The notes: generated from the letters alone by a model not told the origin. A DNA stretch of 64,000 bases from Wenxinia marina DSM 24838 (GCF_000379485.1 NZ_KB902276.1:310001-374000); one strand, 5' to 3'; positions 42,684-52,599 are shown, counted from the stretch's first letter. Translations and numbers: made by a program.

Positions 42684-44426
42684 ATGTCCTTCAAGCCCGC
42701 CAAATGGCCCCGCAAACTCCGCTCGCAGGAATGGTTCGGCGGCACGTCCAAGGACGCGATCTACCACCGCGGCTGGATGCGCAACCAGGGCTTTCCGGTC
42801 GACCTGTTCGACGGCCGCCCGGTCATCGGCATCCTCAATACCTGGTCGGAACTGACGCCATGCAACGCGCACCTGCGCGACCTGGCCGAGCGGGTGAAGC
42901 ACGGTATCTACGAGGCCGGCGGCTTTCCGGTCGAGGTTCCCGTCTTCTCGGCGTCCGAGAGCGCGTTCCGACCGACCGCGATGATGTTCCGCAACATCGC
43001 CGCGATGGCGGTGGAAGAGCAGATCCGCGGCCAGCCGATGGACGGCGTCGTGTGCCTCGTCGGCTGCGACAAGACCACGCCGTCGCTGCTCATGGGGGCC
43101 GCCTCCTGCGATCTGCCGACGATCATGGTGTCGGGCGGGCCGATGCTGAACGGCTACTTCAACGGCGAGCGCGTGGGTTCGGGTACACACATCTGGCGCT
43201 TCAACGCGGCGGTGAAGGCCGGCGACATGTCGATCGAGGAGTTCACCGCCGCCGAGGCCTCGATGTCCCGCTCGGCGGGGTCGTGCAACACGATGGGCAC
43301 GGCGTCGACGATGGCGTCGATGGCCGAGGCGCTCGGCATGGCGCTGTCGGGCAACGCCGCGATTCCGGCCGTCGATTCCCGCCGTCGCGTGATGGCGCAG
43401 ATGTCGGGCCGGCGCATCGTGCAGATGGTGAAGGACGACCTCAAACCCTCTGACGTGCTTACGAAAGAGGCGTTCGAGAACGCGATCCGCACCAACGCCG
43501 CCATCGGCGGATCGACGAATGCCGTGATCCACCTTCTCGCCATCGCCGGCCGGGTCGGCGTCGATCTCTCCCTCGAGGACTGGGACCGCTGCGGCCGCGA
43601 CGTGCCGACGATCCTGAACCTGATGCCGTCGGGCGAGTACCTGATGGAGGAGTTCTTCTACGCCGGAGGCCTGCCCGTCGTCATCAAGCGCCTCGGCGAG
43701 GCGGGTCTGCTGCACAAGGACGCGCTCACCGTCTCGGGCGAGAGCGCGTGGGAGCAGGTCAAGGACGTGGTGAACCACAACGAGGAGGTGATCCGCCCCG
43801 CCGACCGCCCGCTGACCCAGTCCGGCGGCGTCGCGGTGCTCAAGGGCAACCTCGCCCCCCTCGGCGCGGTGCTGAAGCCCTCTGCCGCCACGGCCACGCT
43901 GATGGTGCACCGGGGCCGGGCCGTCGTGTTCGAAGACATCGACGACTACAAGGCGCGGATCGACGATCCCGACCTCGACATCGACGAGACCTGCGTGATG
44001 GTGTTGAAGAACTGCGGACCCAAGGGCTATCCCGGCATGGCCGAGGTCGGGAACATGGCGCTGCCGGCGAAGGTGCTGAGGAAGGGCATCACCGACATGG
44101 TGCGCATCTCGGACGCGCGGATGTCCGGCACCGCCTTCGGCACCGTGGTCCTGCACGTCTCGCCCGAGGCGGCGCAGGGCGGGCCGCTCGCCGTCGTCCA
44201 GTCCGGCGACTTCATCGAGCTGGACGTGCCGAACCGGCGCCTGCACCTCGACATCCCCAACGAGGAGCTGGCGAAGCGAGTCGCCGCCTGGGTCTCGCCC
44301 ATCGAGCGGCCGACTTCGGGCTACGCGATGCTGCACCACGACCACGTGGAGGGCGCGGATTCCGGCGCCGACCTCGACTTCCTCAAGGGTTGCCGGGGCG
44401 CGCCGGTGGGGCGGGACAGCCACTGA
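42684..44426 (+). CDS. L-arabinonate dehydratase (IlvD/EDD family)
   Basis: 580 residues, essentially full length against the Rhizobium leguminosarum enzyme, which it resembles throughout, including the start 'WPRKLRSQEWFGGTSKDAIYHRGWM' and the end 'HVEGADSGADLDFLKGCRGAPVGRDSH'. Iron-sulfur cluster cysteines are in 'TPCNAHL', 'VGCDKTTPS' and 'GSCNTMGTASTMASMAEALG'. The Mg site is in 'SRSAGSCN', and 'ARMSGTAFGTVVLHVSPEAA' is the C-terminal catalytic motif. It converts L-arabinonate to 2-keto-3-deoxy-L-arabonate. Such enzymes may also accept D-fuconate or D-galactonate. Confidence 0.95.
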   Translation: MSFKPAKWPRKLRSQEWFGGTSKDAIYHRGWMRNQGFPVDLFDGRPVIGILNTWSELTPCNAHLRDLAERVKHGIYEAGGFPVEVPVFSASESAFRPTAMMFRNIAAMAVEEQIRGQPMDGVVCLVGCDKTTPSLLMGAASCDLPTIMVSGGPMLNGYFNGERVGSGTHIWRFNAAVKAGDMSIEEFTAAEASMSRSAGSCNTMGTASTMASMAEALGMALSGNAAIPAVDSRRRVMAQMSGRRIVQMVKDDLKPSDVLTKEAFENAIRTNAAIGGSTNAVIHLLAIAGRVGVDLSLEDWDRCGRDVPTILNLMPSGEYLMEEFFYAGGLPVVIKRLGEAGLLHKDALTVSGESAWEQVKDVVNHNEEVIRPADRPLTQSGGVAVLKGNLAPLGAVLKPSAATATLMVHRGRAVVFEDIDDYKARIDDPDLDIDETCVMVLKNCGPKGYPGMAEVGNMALPAKVLRKGITDMVRISDARMSGTAFGTVVLHVSPEAAQGGPLAVVQSGDFIELDVPNRRLHLDIPNEELAKRVAAWVSPIERPTSGYAMLHHDHVEGADSGADLDFLKGCRGAPVGRDSH

Positions 44427-45349
44427 TGCGGGACATCGCCCTCGTCGGCATCGGCAAGATCGCGACCGACCAGCACGTGCCCGCGCTGGCGGCGTCGGAG
44501 GACTGGCGGCTCGTCGCGACCGTCTCCCGCTCGGGCACGGTGGAGGGCGTCGAGGCGTTCACCGACTTCGACGCGTTCCTCGAGGGACGGCCGGAGGTCG
44601 GCACCGTCTCGCTCTGCCTGCCGCCGGTACCGCGCTACGCCTATGCCGAGGCGGCGCTGCGGGCGGGCCGGCACGTCATGCTGGAGAAGCCGCCGGGCGC
44701 GACGCTGGCCGAGGTGCAGGCGCTGGCGCGGCTGGCGGACGAGGCGGGGCTGACGCTCTACGCCACGTGGCACAGCCGCATGGCGCCGGGCGTCGCGCCG
44801 GCGCGGGACTGGCTGGCGGACAAGCGCATCGAGCGGGTCGCCATCGACTGGCGCGAGGACGTGCGGCGCTGGCATCCCGGGCAGGAATGGGTCTTCGAGC
44901 CCGGCGGCATGGGCGTGTTCGACCCCGGCATCAACGCGCTGTCCATCCTGACCGCGATCCTGCCCTTCGACATCCACGTGCAACAGGCCACGCTGGAGGT
45001 ACCGGAGAACCGGCAGACCCCCATCGGGGCCGAGATCGCCCTCTCGGGCAACGTCCGCGCGGTCTTCGACTGGCGGCACGAGGGCGAGCAGACCTGGAGG
45101 ATCGAGGTCGATACCGACGCAGGCCGGCTGACGCTGAGCGAGGGCGGTCACCGGCTGACCATCGACGGGGCGGAGCAGGGGCCGGCGGCGGGCGGCGCGC
45201 CGATCCCGGGTGAGTACCCCGCCCTCTACGCCCGCATGGCCGAGCTGGTCGGGGCCGGGGCGTCGGACGTCGACCTCGCGCCGATGATCCATGTCGCCGA
45301 CGCCATGACCCTCGGCCGCCGCGAGACGGCCCGGCCGTTCGAGTTCTGA
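44426..45349 (+). CDS. L-arabinose/D-galactose 1-dehydrogenase (Gfo/Idh/MocA family)
   Basis: 307 residues. The ATG shares one base with the dehydratase stop (TGATG). It resembles Azospirillum L-arabinose 1-dehydrogenase closely: 'IALVGIGKIATDQHVPALAAS', 'RHVMLEKPPGATLAEVQALARLADEAGLTLYATWHSR' (EKP motif), and 'EDVRRWHPGQEWVFEPGGMGVFDPGINALSILT' with the catalytic Asp and Asn. It oxidises the sugar to the 1,4-lactone with NAD(P)+. No arabinonolactonase gene is nearby, so lactone opening is spontaneous or encoded elsewhere. Confidence 0.93.
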   Translation: MRDIALVGIGKIATDQHVPALAASEDWRLVATVSRSGTVEGVEAFTDFDAFLEGRPEVGTVSLCLPPVPRYAYAEAALRAGRHVMLEKPPGATLAEVQALARLADEAGLTLYATWHSRMAPGVAPARDWLADKRIERVAIDWREDVRRWHPGQEWVFEPGGMGVFDPGINALSILTAILPFDIHVQQATLEVPENRQTPIGAEIALSGNVRAVFDWRHEGEQTWRIEVDTDAGRLTLSEGGHRLTIDGAEQGPAAGGAPIPGEYPALYARMAELVGAGASDVDLAPMIHVADAMTLGRRETARPFEF

Positions 45350-45389
45350 GCGGGGGCTTGGGCCGTCCCGCCCCATCCGGGAGACCGAC

Positions 45390-46751
45390 ATGACCATCGT
45401 GACCTTCATCGGCGCCGGCAGCACCGTCTTCGCCAGGAACCTCGCCGGCGACATCCTGCAGCGGCCGGCGCTGCGGGACGCCACGATCCGGCTGATGGAC
45501 ATCGACCGCAAGCGGCTGGAGGAGTCCGAGATCGTGGTGGGCAAGATGGCCCGCACCCTCGGCGGCCATGCCACGGTCGAGACCTACACCGACCGGCGCC
45601 GCGCACTCGACGGGGCGGACTTCGTCATCTGCTGCTTACAGGTCGGCGGGTACGAGCCCTGCACCGTGACCGACTTCGAGATCCCGAAGAAGTTCGGTCT
45701 GCGCCAGACCATCGCCGACACGCTCGGCATCGGCGGCATCATGCGGGGACTGCGCACGGTGCCGGTCCTGTGGGACATCTGCGCCGACATGCGCGAGGTC
45801 TGCCCCGACGCCCTGATGCTGCAGTACGTGAACCCGATGGCGATCAACACCTGGGGCATCGGGGCGAAGTTCCCGGACATCCGCCAGGTCGGCCTCTGCC
45901 ACTCGGTCCAGGGCACGGCGGAGGAGCTGGCGCGGGATCTGGAGATCCCCATCGGCGAGATCCGCTACCACTGCGCCGGCATCAACCACATGGCCTTCTA
46001 CCTGAGGTTCGAGCATCGCCAGCCGGACGGCAGCTACCGCGACCTCTACCCCGCGCTGCGGCAGGGCTACCGCGAGGGCCGCTTCCCCAAGCCGTCCTCG
46101 TGGAACCCGCGCTGCCCCAACAAGGTGCGCTACGAGATGCTGATGCGCCTCGGGCACTTCGTCACCGAAAGCTCCGAGCATTTCGCCGAGTACGTGCCCT
46201 ACTTCATCAAGCGGGACCGCCCCGACCTGATCGAGCGGTTCGGCATCCCCCTCGACGAGTACCCCAAGCGCTGCGTCGAGCAGATCGCCCGGTGGGAGAG
46301 CGAGGCGCAGGCCTACCGCGAGGCGGACGAGGTCGTGGTGAAGCCGTCCCACGAATACGCGTCCGAGATCGTCAACTCGGTTGTCACGGGCGCGCCCTCC
46401 GTGGTCTACGGCAACATCCCCAACCGCGGCTACATCCCGCAGCTGCCTCAGGGCGCCGCCGTCGAGGTGCCGGTGCTGGTGGACGCCAACGGCCTGCAGC
46501 CGACAATGGTTGAGGGCATCCCGCCGCAGCTGATCGCGCTCATGCGGACCAACGTGAACGTGCAGGAGCTGACGGTGGCCGCGCTGGTGGAGGAGAAGGT
46601 GGAGCACCTCTACCACGCCGCCATGCTCGACCCCCACACGGCGGCCGAGCTGGACCTCGACCAGATCTGGGAGCTGACGGGGGAGCTGCTCGCGGCGCAC
46701 GGGGAATGGGTGCCGGAATGGGCGCGGGTGGGGGTGAAGGGGGCGGCCTAA
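45390..46751 (+). CDS. GH4 alpha-galactosidase (MelA-like)
   Basis: 453 residues. Family 4 glycosidase, an NAD+- and Mn2+-dependent cytosolic enzyme. 'IVTFIGAGSTVFARNLAGDIL' is the NAD loop. 'GGIMRGLRTVPVLWDI', 'LQYVNPMAINTWGI', 'GLCHSVQGTAEEL' (metal Cys and His) and 'YHCAGINHMAFYL' (metal His) follow. The motif CHSVQGT points to the alpha-galactosidase branch rather than 6-phospho-glucosidases. It lies 40 bases behind the arabinose/galactose dehydrogenase, which could oxidise the released galactose. Confidence 0.92.
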   Translation: MTIVTFIGAGSTVFARNLAGDILQRPALRDATIRLMDIDRKRLEESEIVVGKMARTLGGHATVETYTDRRRALDGADFVICCLQVGGYEPCTVTDFEIPKKFGLRQTIADTLGIGGIMRGLRTVPVLWDICADMREVCPDALMLQYVNPMAINTWGIGAKFPDIRQVGLCHSVQGTAEELARDLEIPIGEIRYHCAGINHMAFYLRFEHRQPDGSYRDLYPALRQGYREGRFPKPSSWNPRCPNKVRYEMLMRLGHFVTESSEHFAEYVPYFIKRDRPDLIERFGIPLDEYPKRCVEQIARWESEAQAYREADEVVVKPSHEYASEIVNSVVTGAPSVVYGNIPNRGYIPQLPQGAAVEVPVLVDANGLQPTMVEGIPPQLIALMRTNVNVQELTVAALVEEKVEHLYHAAMLDPHTAAELDLDQIWELTGELLAAHGEWVPEWARVGVKGAA

Positions 46752-46763
46752 TGCTTGAAGGCC

Positions 46764-46846
46764 GGTCGAGGTCCCGGGTCAAGCCCGGGACGGGCGGTCC
46801 CAGCCGGAGCCTCCCGCCCCGGCCTTGAGCCGGGGCCTCGCCCACT
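46764..46846. repeat. Paired GC palindromes (P2 then P1)
   Basis: GTCCCGGGTCAAGCCCGGGAC and, about 30 bases on, GCCCCGGCCTTGAGCCGGGGC. It is one P2 and one P1 unit of the family found in the array at 21646, but in reversed order. It lies in the 146-base gap between the convergent alpha-galactosidase and transaldolase genes. Confidence 0.75.
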
Positions 46847-46897
46847 TCACGGGATCCTGCTTCCGCCCGGTCAACAACCCAAGGACTGAGGCGGCGC

Positions 46898-47827
46898 CTA
46901 CCGCGCCCCCTCGATCAACCCGTACAGCTTCTCCGCGTCCGCGTGGAACTTGCGGATGCCCTCGCTCAGCTTCTCGGTCGCCATGGCGTCCTCGTTCAGC
47001 TGCCAGCGGAAGGTCGGCTCGTCGAGGCTGCCGGGTTCGGTGCGGGAGGCGGCCTTGGGGGACAGCTTGCGTTCCAGGGGCGTGTCGTCCTCGGACAGCT
47101 CCTTGAGGAGGTCGGGCGAGATGGTGAGGCGGTCGCAGCCGGCCAGCGCGGCGATCTGGCCGGCGTTGCGGAAGGACGCGCCCATGACGATCGTGTCGAT
47201 GCCGGCGCCCTTGTAGTAGGCGTAGATCTCGCGCACCGACTTCACGCCCGGATCGTCCTCGGGGTCGTAGCCGTCGACGCCCTCGCTCGCCTTGTACCAG
47301 TCGGTGATCCGCCCCACGAAGGGCGAGATCAGCGTCACCCCGGCATCGGCGCAGGCCACCGCCTGGGCCATCGAGAACAGCAGCGTGAGGTTGCAGCGGA
47401 TGCCCTCCTTCTCCAGCTTCTCGGCGGCGCGGATTCCCTCCCAGGTGGAGGCGAGCTTGATGAGGATGCGGTCCTTGCCGACGCCCTGCTGCCCGTAGGC
47501 CTCGATCAGCGAGTGCGCCTTGGCGATGGACCCGTCCACGTCGAAGGACAGGCGCGCGTCCACTTCGGTCGAGACGTACCCGGGCACGATGCCGGCCAGC
47601 GCGGAGCCGACGCGGATCACGAGGTCCTGGGCGATGTCCTCGACCGAGCCGCCCTTGGCCACCGCCTCCTTGAAGGTGTCCTGGAACCCTTCGTCCTGCA
47701 CCGCCTTCAGCACCAGCGAGGGGTTGGTGGTGCAGTCCTGCGGCTGGTGACGCTTCACCGCCTCGATGTCGCCGGTGTCGGCGACGACGATGGTCATGTC
47801 TTTCAGTTGCTGCAGCCGGCTCGCCAT
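46898..47827 (-). CDS. tal: Transaldolase
   Basis: 309 residues. The ATG at 47827 is preceded by GGAGG; an ATG 12 bases earlier overlaps that site. Type 1 transaldolase: '[12 protein letters not shown]' (catalytic Asp region), Schiff-base Lys in '[33 protein letters not shown]', and '[11 protein letters not shown]'. It exchanges a dihydroxyacetone unit between sedoheptulose-7-phosphate and glyceraldehyde-3-phosphate in the pentose phosphate pathway. It diverges from the antiporter gene. Confidence 0.95.
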   Translation of the reverse strand: MASRLQQLKDMTIVVADTGDIEAVKRHQPQDCTTNPSLVLKAVQDEGFQDTFKEAVAKGGSVEDIAQDLVIRVGSALAGIVPGYVSTEVDARLSFDVDGSIAKAHSLIEAYGQQGVGKDRILIKLASTWEGIRAAEKLEKEGIRCNLTLLFSMAQAVACADAGVTLISPFVGRITDWYKASEGVDGYDPEDDPGVKSVREIYAYYKGAGIDTIVMGASFRNAGQIAALAGCDRLTISPDLLKELSEDDTPLERKLSPKAASRTEPGSLDEPTFRWQLNEDAMATEKLSEGIRKFHADAEKLYGLIEGAR

Positions 47828-47938
47828 GGCGTCCTCCATCCTTTGTCGAGGGCAGGAATGGGCCGGGCGGGGCGTCAGGTCAACCGCCGCGCCACGCGCC
47901 CTGTGACAAGACAAGCCCGAGCCTCTATCTGACGTTCC

Positions 47939-50614
47939 ATGGACATCGCCGTCGCCACCGCGGTCGTCGCCGGGCTGTTCCTGGTGATCGGCCTGGCCGA
48001 GCCGCTCGCGGCGCGGATGCGGCTGCCCTATTCGGTGATGCTGGCGATCCTCGGCATCGGCCTCGGCATCGGCGCGGCGTTCTTCCTGCGCACCGAGCTG
48101 ACGGACGCGCTGAACCCGGTGGCCGAGGCGATCCTCGGCCTGCCGATCCGGTCGAACGTGTTCCTGTACCTGTTCCTGCCGACGCTGCTGTTCCAGGTGA
48201 CGCTGGGCCTGAACCTGCGGCGGATGTGGGACGACTGGGTGCCGATCCTGACGCTGGCCATCGTTGCGGTCGTCGCGGCGACGCTGTCGGTGGGCTATGC
48301 CCTCTACTGGGTCGGCGCGATGCCGCTGATGGCGTGCCTGCTGCTGGGGGCCATCGTGTCGACGACCGATCCCTCGGCCGTCGTCTCGATCTTCCGCAAC
48401 ATCGCGGCGCCGCAGCGCCTGAGCCGCATCGTCGAGGGCGAGAGCCTGCTGAACGACGCGGCCGCGATCGCGCTGTTCGGCCTGTTCATGGGCTTCGTCA
48501 GCCGCGGCGTGCCGAACCCGACGCTGGGCGGCGCGCTGGCGCAGTTTCCGTACCTTCTGGCCGGTGGCGCGGTGGCGGGGCTGGTGGCGGGCCGGGTCGC
48601 GGCGATGCTGATGGGCGCGCTCTGGCGGTTCCCGCTGGCGCAGCTGTCGATCTCGGTCGCGCTGCCGTACCTCGCCTATATCGGGTCCGAGCAGATCGCG
48701 GGCGCCTCGGGCGTGATCGCGGTCGTGACGGCAGGCCTGACGCTGAACATCGTCGGGCCTGGGCGCCTGACGCCCGCCGCCTGGGCGAACCTGCGCGAGG
48801 TGTGGGACCTGCTGGCGCACTGGGCCGGGGCGCTGATCTTCGTGCTCGCGGCGCTGCTGATCCCGCGCCTTCTCGGCACCATGACGCTGACCGACCTGTT
48901 CTACGTCGGCGTCGTCACGGCCGCCGCCCTGGCCGCGCGGGCGGCGATCCTGTTCGTCCTGATGCCGCTTCTGGACCGCGCCGGCCTCAGCCCGCATGTC
49001 GAGCGGCCGTACCGCGTGGCGATCCTCTGGGGCGGCCTGCGCGGCGCGGTGACGCTGGCGCTGGCGCTGGCGGTGACCGAGAGCCTGCGGGTGCCGCCGG
49101 ACATCCGGCGCGAGGTCGGCATCTTCGCCACCGGGTTCGTGCTGTTCACGCTCATGGTCCAGGGCACGACGCTGCGCTGGGTCATCACCCGCCTCGGCCT
49201 GGACCGGCTGTCGCCGCTGGACGCCGCGCTCGCCAACCAGGTGGTCGCCGTCGCGATGCAGTCGGTGCGCGAGCAGGTGAGCCAGACGACCGAGACATAC
49301 GACCTCACGCACGAGACGGTCCGCGCCGAGGCCAAGCGCTTCGGCGACCGGCTGGAGGAGGCGGTGCGCCGCGCCGACGATTCGGGCGAGATCCTCGACC
49401 GCGACCGGGTGACGCTCGGCCTCATCGCGCTGGCGGCGGCCGAGCGCGAGCTGATCCTCGCGCGGTTCCGCGAGCAGGCGATCTCGAACCGCACGGCCGA
49501 GCTGGCGCTGGCGGACGCGGACCGGCTGATCGAGACGACGCGGACCGCGGGCCGGATGGGCTATCGCAGCGCGGCGCGGCGGCACGTGGGGCAGGGCGGG
49601 GTCTACCGGCTCGCCGCGTGGCTGCACGCACGGCTGCGGCTGTCCGCGCCGTTCGCGCGGATGACGGCGGACCGGTTCGAGCGGCTGCTGATCGAGCAGC
49701 TTGTGCTGCGCGACCTCGACGGCTTCATCGACGCGCGGATCCGGCGGATCCACGGCAAGCGGGTCGCGAACCTGCTGCACGACCTGCTGGATTCGCGGGC
49801 GGGCGAGGTGCGCAAGGCGCTGGACGGGCTGCGGCTGCAGTACCCGGGCTACGCCGAGGAGCTGGAGCGGCGGTTCATCCGCCGTACCGCGCTGCGGCTG
49901 GAGGAGCGGGAGTACGAGACGCTGCGCGAGGATGGCCTGATCGGGCCCGAGCTGCATGCCAGCCTCGCCACCCAGATCGCCCGCAACCGCGCGCAGATCG
50001 AGCGTCGCCCGCCGCTCGACCTCGCCGTGCGAAAGGCCGAGCTGATCCGCCAGATGCCGCTCTTCGCCGAGATGAAGCCGCGGGTTCAGCGCCGCCTCGC
50101 CCGGGCGCTGCGCAGCCGCTACGTGCAGGACGGCGAGGTGATCGTGGGCCGCGACGTGCCGGCGCGGTCCGTCTACTTCATCGCCTCGGGCGCGGTGGAG
50201 GTGCGCACCGCCGGGCAGGTCCACCGCCTCGGCCGGGGCGAGATGTTCGGCCAGCTCGCGATCCTGTCGCGCCGGCCGCGCCGGTCCGAGGTGCGCGCGA
50301 TCAGCCACGGCGTGCTGCTGGTCCTCGACGAGGCGCGGTTCGTGAAGCTGCTGCGCGCCAGCGCACCGCTGCGCCGCGCGGTCCGGGAGAGCGCGGAGAG
50401 GCGGGGCGTGCCGCTCGACGCGCTGGACAGCGTCGTGGCGGAGGGCGCGGTCCCGACGCCGAAGGCCGGGCCGGAGGCGACGCCGCCGGAGAGGGAGGTC
50501 GCCGTGACGGCGGAGGAGCTGGCGGACGAGCTGGAGGCGGAGATCCTGCGGGACGAGTCGGAGGCCCCGCGCCACGAGGAGAAGCCGGAGACGTCCACGC
50601 GGGCGGCCGAGTAG
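47939..50614 (+). CDS. CPA1 Na+/H+ antiporter with cytoplasmic cyclic-nucleotide-binding domain
   Basis: 891 residues. About twelve membrane segments occupy residues 1-415, with the ion site '[18 protein letters not shown]' and '[17 protein letters not shown]' typical of NhaP/NHE exchangers and '[18 protein letters not shown]'. A long helical, charged linker (about 420-695) follows. Then comes a cNMP-binding domain (about 697-820): '[26 protein letters not shown]' and '[23 protein letters not shown]'. The phosphate-binding loop is of CRP-fold type. The end is acidic. The layout recalls plant SOS1 and sperm SLC9C exchangers. It should exchange Na+ or K+ for H+ across the inner membrane, gated by a ligand. 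Confidence 0.9.
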   Translation: MDIAVATAVVAGLFLVIGLAEPLAARMRLPYSVMLAILGIGLGIGAAFFLRTELTDALNPVAEAILGLPIRSNVFLYLFLPTLLFQVTLGLNLRRMWDDWVPILTLAIVAVVAATLSVGYALYWVGAMPLMACLLLGAIVSTTDPSAVVSIFRNIAAPQRLSRIVEGESLLNDAAAIALFGLFMGFVSRGVPNPTLGGALAQFPYLLAGGAVAGLVAGRVAAMLMGALWRFPLAQLSISVALPYLAYIGSEQIAGASGVIAVVTAGLTLNIVGPGRLTPAAWANLREVWDLLAHWAGALIFVLAALLIPRLLGTMTLTDLFYVGVVTAAALAARAAILFVLMPLLDRAGLSPHVERPYRVAILWGGLRGAVTLALALAVTESLRVPPDIRREVGIFATGFVLFTLMVQGTTLRWVITRLGLDRLSPLDAALANQVVAVAMQSVREQVSQTTETYDLTHETVRAEAKRFGDRLEEAVRRADDSGEILDRDRVTLGLIALAAAERELILARFREQAISNRTAELALADADRLIETTRTAGRMGYRSAARRHVGQGGVYRLAAWLHARLRLSAPFARMTADRFERLLIEQLVLRDLDGFIDARIRRIHGKRVANLLHDLLDSRAGEVRKALDGLRLQYPGYAEELERRFIRRTALRLEEREYETLREDGLIGPELHASLATQIARNRAQIERRPPLDLAVRKAELIRQMPLFAEMKPRVQRRLARALRSRYVQDGEVIVGRDVPARSVYFIASGAVEVRTAGQVHRLGRGEMFGQLAILSRRPRRSEVRAISHGVLLVLDEARFVKLLRASAPLRRAVRESAERRGVPLDALDSVVAEGAVPTPKAGPEATPPEREVAVTAEELADELEAEILRDESEAPRHEEKPETSTRAAE

Positions 50615-50617
50615 TCC

Positions 50618-51214
50618 TCAGGCGACGCCGGCCTCGTAGGCGGCGAACTCCTCGGGCCGCTTCTCGCGCAGCCGCGCCTCGGTCGAGGGGGCGAGGTCGA
50701 GCGGCATGTCGGGCGAGACGTTGAGCCGGTCGAGCGCGATACGCGTGCCCAGCCGCTCCTCCAGGAAGGCGACCAGCTTGTCGTGCGCCTCGTAGCGAAA
50801 GAGGTGGGTCACGCCGATCGCCGCCTCCTGCCCGCGCAGGAACCGCGCCTGGCTGCCGACGGCGGCATAGGGCGCGGGCTTGCCGCGGGCGTACTCGGCG
50901 ACGAACCGGTCGAAGGTGACGCCGCGGGTGGAGTTGGGATGGCCGACGAGGTCGTCCCGATGGCGGTACCGGTACCAGCTGCCCAGCCAGTCCACCGGAT
51001 GCCGCACGGCCGCCACCGTGTCGAACACCTTGTCGCCGGCGAGGGCGAGATAGGGGGCCAGAAAGCGCCGGTATCGGTAGACGGGCGTGTGTTTCACGAT
51101 CGGAGGATCGCGCAGGACGAGGGCGGCGCGGGGCGCGAGGTGGCCCTCGAGCGCGGTCGTGCCGGTCTTGGGCACGGCGAAGAGGACGAGGCTTTCCTTC
51201 CAGAAAACAAGCAT
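50618..51214 (-). CDS. Sulfotransferase-family protein
   Basis: 198 residues. The N-terminal 'LVLFAVPKTGTTALEGHLAPRAAL' is the 5'-phosphosulfate loop of PAPS-dependent sulfotransferases. 'VAAVRHPVDWLGSWYRYR' is the 3'-phosphate motif (R-x-P-x5-S). It could transfer sulfate to a polysaccharide, lipid or small molecule. It is shorter than most sulfotransferases (about 250-300), and no partner is seen. Convergent with the antiporter gene, three bases apart. Confidence 0.82.
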   Translation of the reverse strand: MLVFWKESLVLFAVPKTGTTALEGHLAPRAALVLRDPPIVKHTPVYRYRRFLAPYLALAGDKVFDTVAAVRHPVDWLGSWYRYRHRDDLVGHPNSTRGVTFDRFVAEYARGKPAPYAAVGSQARFLRGQEAAIGVTHLFRYEAHDKLVAFLEERLGTRIALDRLNVSPDMPLDLAPSTEARLREKRPEEFAAYEAGVA

Positions 51215-51322
51215 TTGGATGCCTTCCCTCCCGTCGTCTTGGCCGGTCCGCCGATTATCGCCATGCCGGTAAACTACTCCTTAACCAAAGTGCGGCGAAA
51301 GTGCGGGTGAGAGAGAATTCGC

Positions 51323-51351
51323 TTGAAATGTTCGCTCTTTGGTCTCATTAA
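51323..51351 (+). promoter_or_regulatory. Candidate recA promoter
   Basis: TTGAAA (51323-51328) and CATTAA (51346-51351) are separated by 17 bases. The predicted transcript starts near 51358, inside the SOS box. Confidence 0.55.
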
Positions 51352-51357
51352 CCGTGA

Positions 51358-51372
51358 GAACAAGAGGCGAAC
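51358..51372 (+). promoter_or_regulatory. LexA binding site (SOS box)
   Basis: GAAC-AAGAGGC-GAAC is a perfect match to the alphaproteobacterial SOS box GAAC-N7-GAAC. It lies 52 bases upstream of the recA ATG and just at the predicted transcription start. An imperfect GTTC-N7-GGTC is at 51330-51344 within the promoter spacer. Confidence 0.85.
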
Positions 51373-51424
51373 GAAGCAGACATTTGCCGCCCGGACAGGG
51401 GTGTGGAATAAGGAGCCGACAGGC

Positions 51425-52507
51425 ATGGCACTGGCAGACCTTCTGAGCATGAAAGACGACAAGAAAACCGCCGACAAGCAGAAGGCGCTCGACTCGGCGC
51501 TGGCCCAGATCGAACGCCAGTTCGGCAAGGGCTCCATCATGAAGCTCGGCGGCGACAACGCGCTGCCGGACATCGAGGCGACCTCGACCGGCTCGCTCGG
51601 CCTCGACATCGCGCTCGGCATCGGCGGCCTGCCCAAGGGGCGGATCGTGGAGATCTACGGGCCGGAATCGTCGGGCAAGACGACGCTGACGCTGCATTGC
51701 GTCGCCGAGGAGCAGAAGAAGGGCGGCGTCTGCGCCTTCGTCGACGCCGAGCATGCGCTCGACCCGCAGTACGCCCGCAAGCTGGGCGTGAACCTCGACG
51801 AGCTTCTGATCTCGCAGCCCGACACCGGCGAGCAGGCGCTGGAGATCGTCGATACGCTCGTCCGCTCGGGCGCCGTCAGCATGGTGGTGGTCGACTCCGT
51901 CGCCGCCCTGACGCCGCGGTCCGAGCTGGAAGGCGACATGGGCGACTCGTCCGTGGGCGTCCATGCCCGCCTGATGAGCCAGGCGATGCGCAAGCTGACC
52001 TCGTCGATCGCGCGGTCCAACTGCATGGTCATCTTCATCAACCAGATCCGGATGAAGATCGGCGTCATGTTCGGCTCGCCCGAGACGACGACCGGCGGCA
52101 ACGCGCTGAAGTTCTACGCCTCCGTCCGCCTGGATATCCGGCGCATCGGTTCGATCAAGGACCGGGACGAGGTGGTGGGCAACACGACCAAGGTGAAGGT
52201 CGTGAAGAACAAGGTCGCGCCGCCGTTCAAGCAGGTCGAGTTCGACATCATGTACGGCGAGGGCATCTCCAAGACCGGCGAACTGCTCGACCTCGGCGTG
52301 AAGGCCGGCGTGGTCGAGAAGTCGGGCGCCTGGTTCAGCTACGGCGACCAGCGCATCGGCCAGGGCCGCGAGAACGCCAAGAATTTCCTCAAGGAGAACG
52401 GCGACATCGCCTGGGAGATCGAGGACAAGATCCGCGCGGCCCACGGGCTGGAGTTCGGCATGTCCGACGAGGGCGAGGGCGACGGCGAGGATCTCGTCGA
52501 CATGTGA
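51425..52507 (+). CDS. recA: Recombinase RecA
   Basis: 360 residues. The start ATG at 51425 gives '[39 protein letters not shown]', like other alphaproteobacterial RecA. Walker A GPESSGKT is at 79-86. '[39 protein letters not shown]' (Walker B and loop L1) and '[41 protein letters not shown]' (L2) follow, with an acidic C-terminus. It catalyses strand exchange and LexA self-cleavage. Regulated by the SOS box at 51358 and followed by a strong terminator. Confidence 0.98.
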   Translation: MALADLLSMKDDKKTADKQKALDSALAQIERQFGKGSIMKLGGDNALPDIEATSTGSLGLDIALGIGGLPKGRIVEIYGPESSGKTTLTLHCVAEEQKKGGVCAFVDAEHALDPQYARKLGVNLDELLISQPDTGEQALEIVDTLVRSGAVSMVVVDSVAALTPRSELEGDMGDSSVGVHARLMSQAMRKLTSSIARSNCMVIFINQIRMKIGVMFGSPETTTGGNALKFYASVRLDIRRIGSIKDRDEVVGNTTKVKVVKNKVAPPFKQVEFDIMYGEGISKTGELLDLGVKAGVVEKSGAWFSYGDQRIGQGRENAKNFLKENGDIAWEIEDKIRAAHGLEFGMSDEGEGDGEDLVDM

Positions 52508-52568
52508 CGCAGACGGCGACTGCTGCAAACGCCCCCGCTGCAGTGGCTGTGGCGGAGAATATCCCGGG

Positions 52569-52594
52569 AAGGGTGCGGCCAGGGCCGCACCCTT
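52569..52594 (+). terminator. Intrinsic terminator after recA
   Basis: AAGGGTGCGG (52569-52578), a 6-base loop CCAGGG, and CCGCACCC followed by TTTT (52593-52596). It is a classical hairpin with a T run, 62 bases after the recA stop. Confidence 0.88.
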
Positions 52595-52599
52595 TTCGT

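Noticed and set aside
47828-50575. Extension of the transaldolase frame upstream across the antiporter gene
   Set aside because: Transaldolases start at the [10 protein letters not shown] methionine, which has GGAGG in front. The extension is an Arg/Gln-rich antisense frame.
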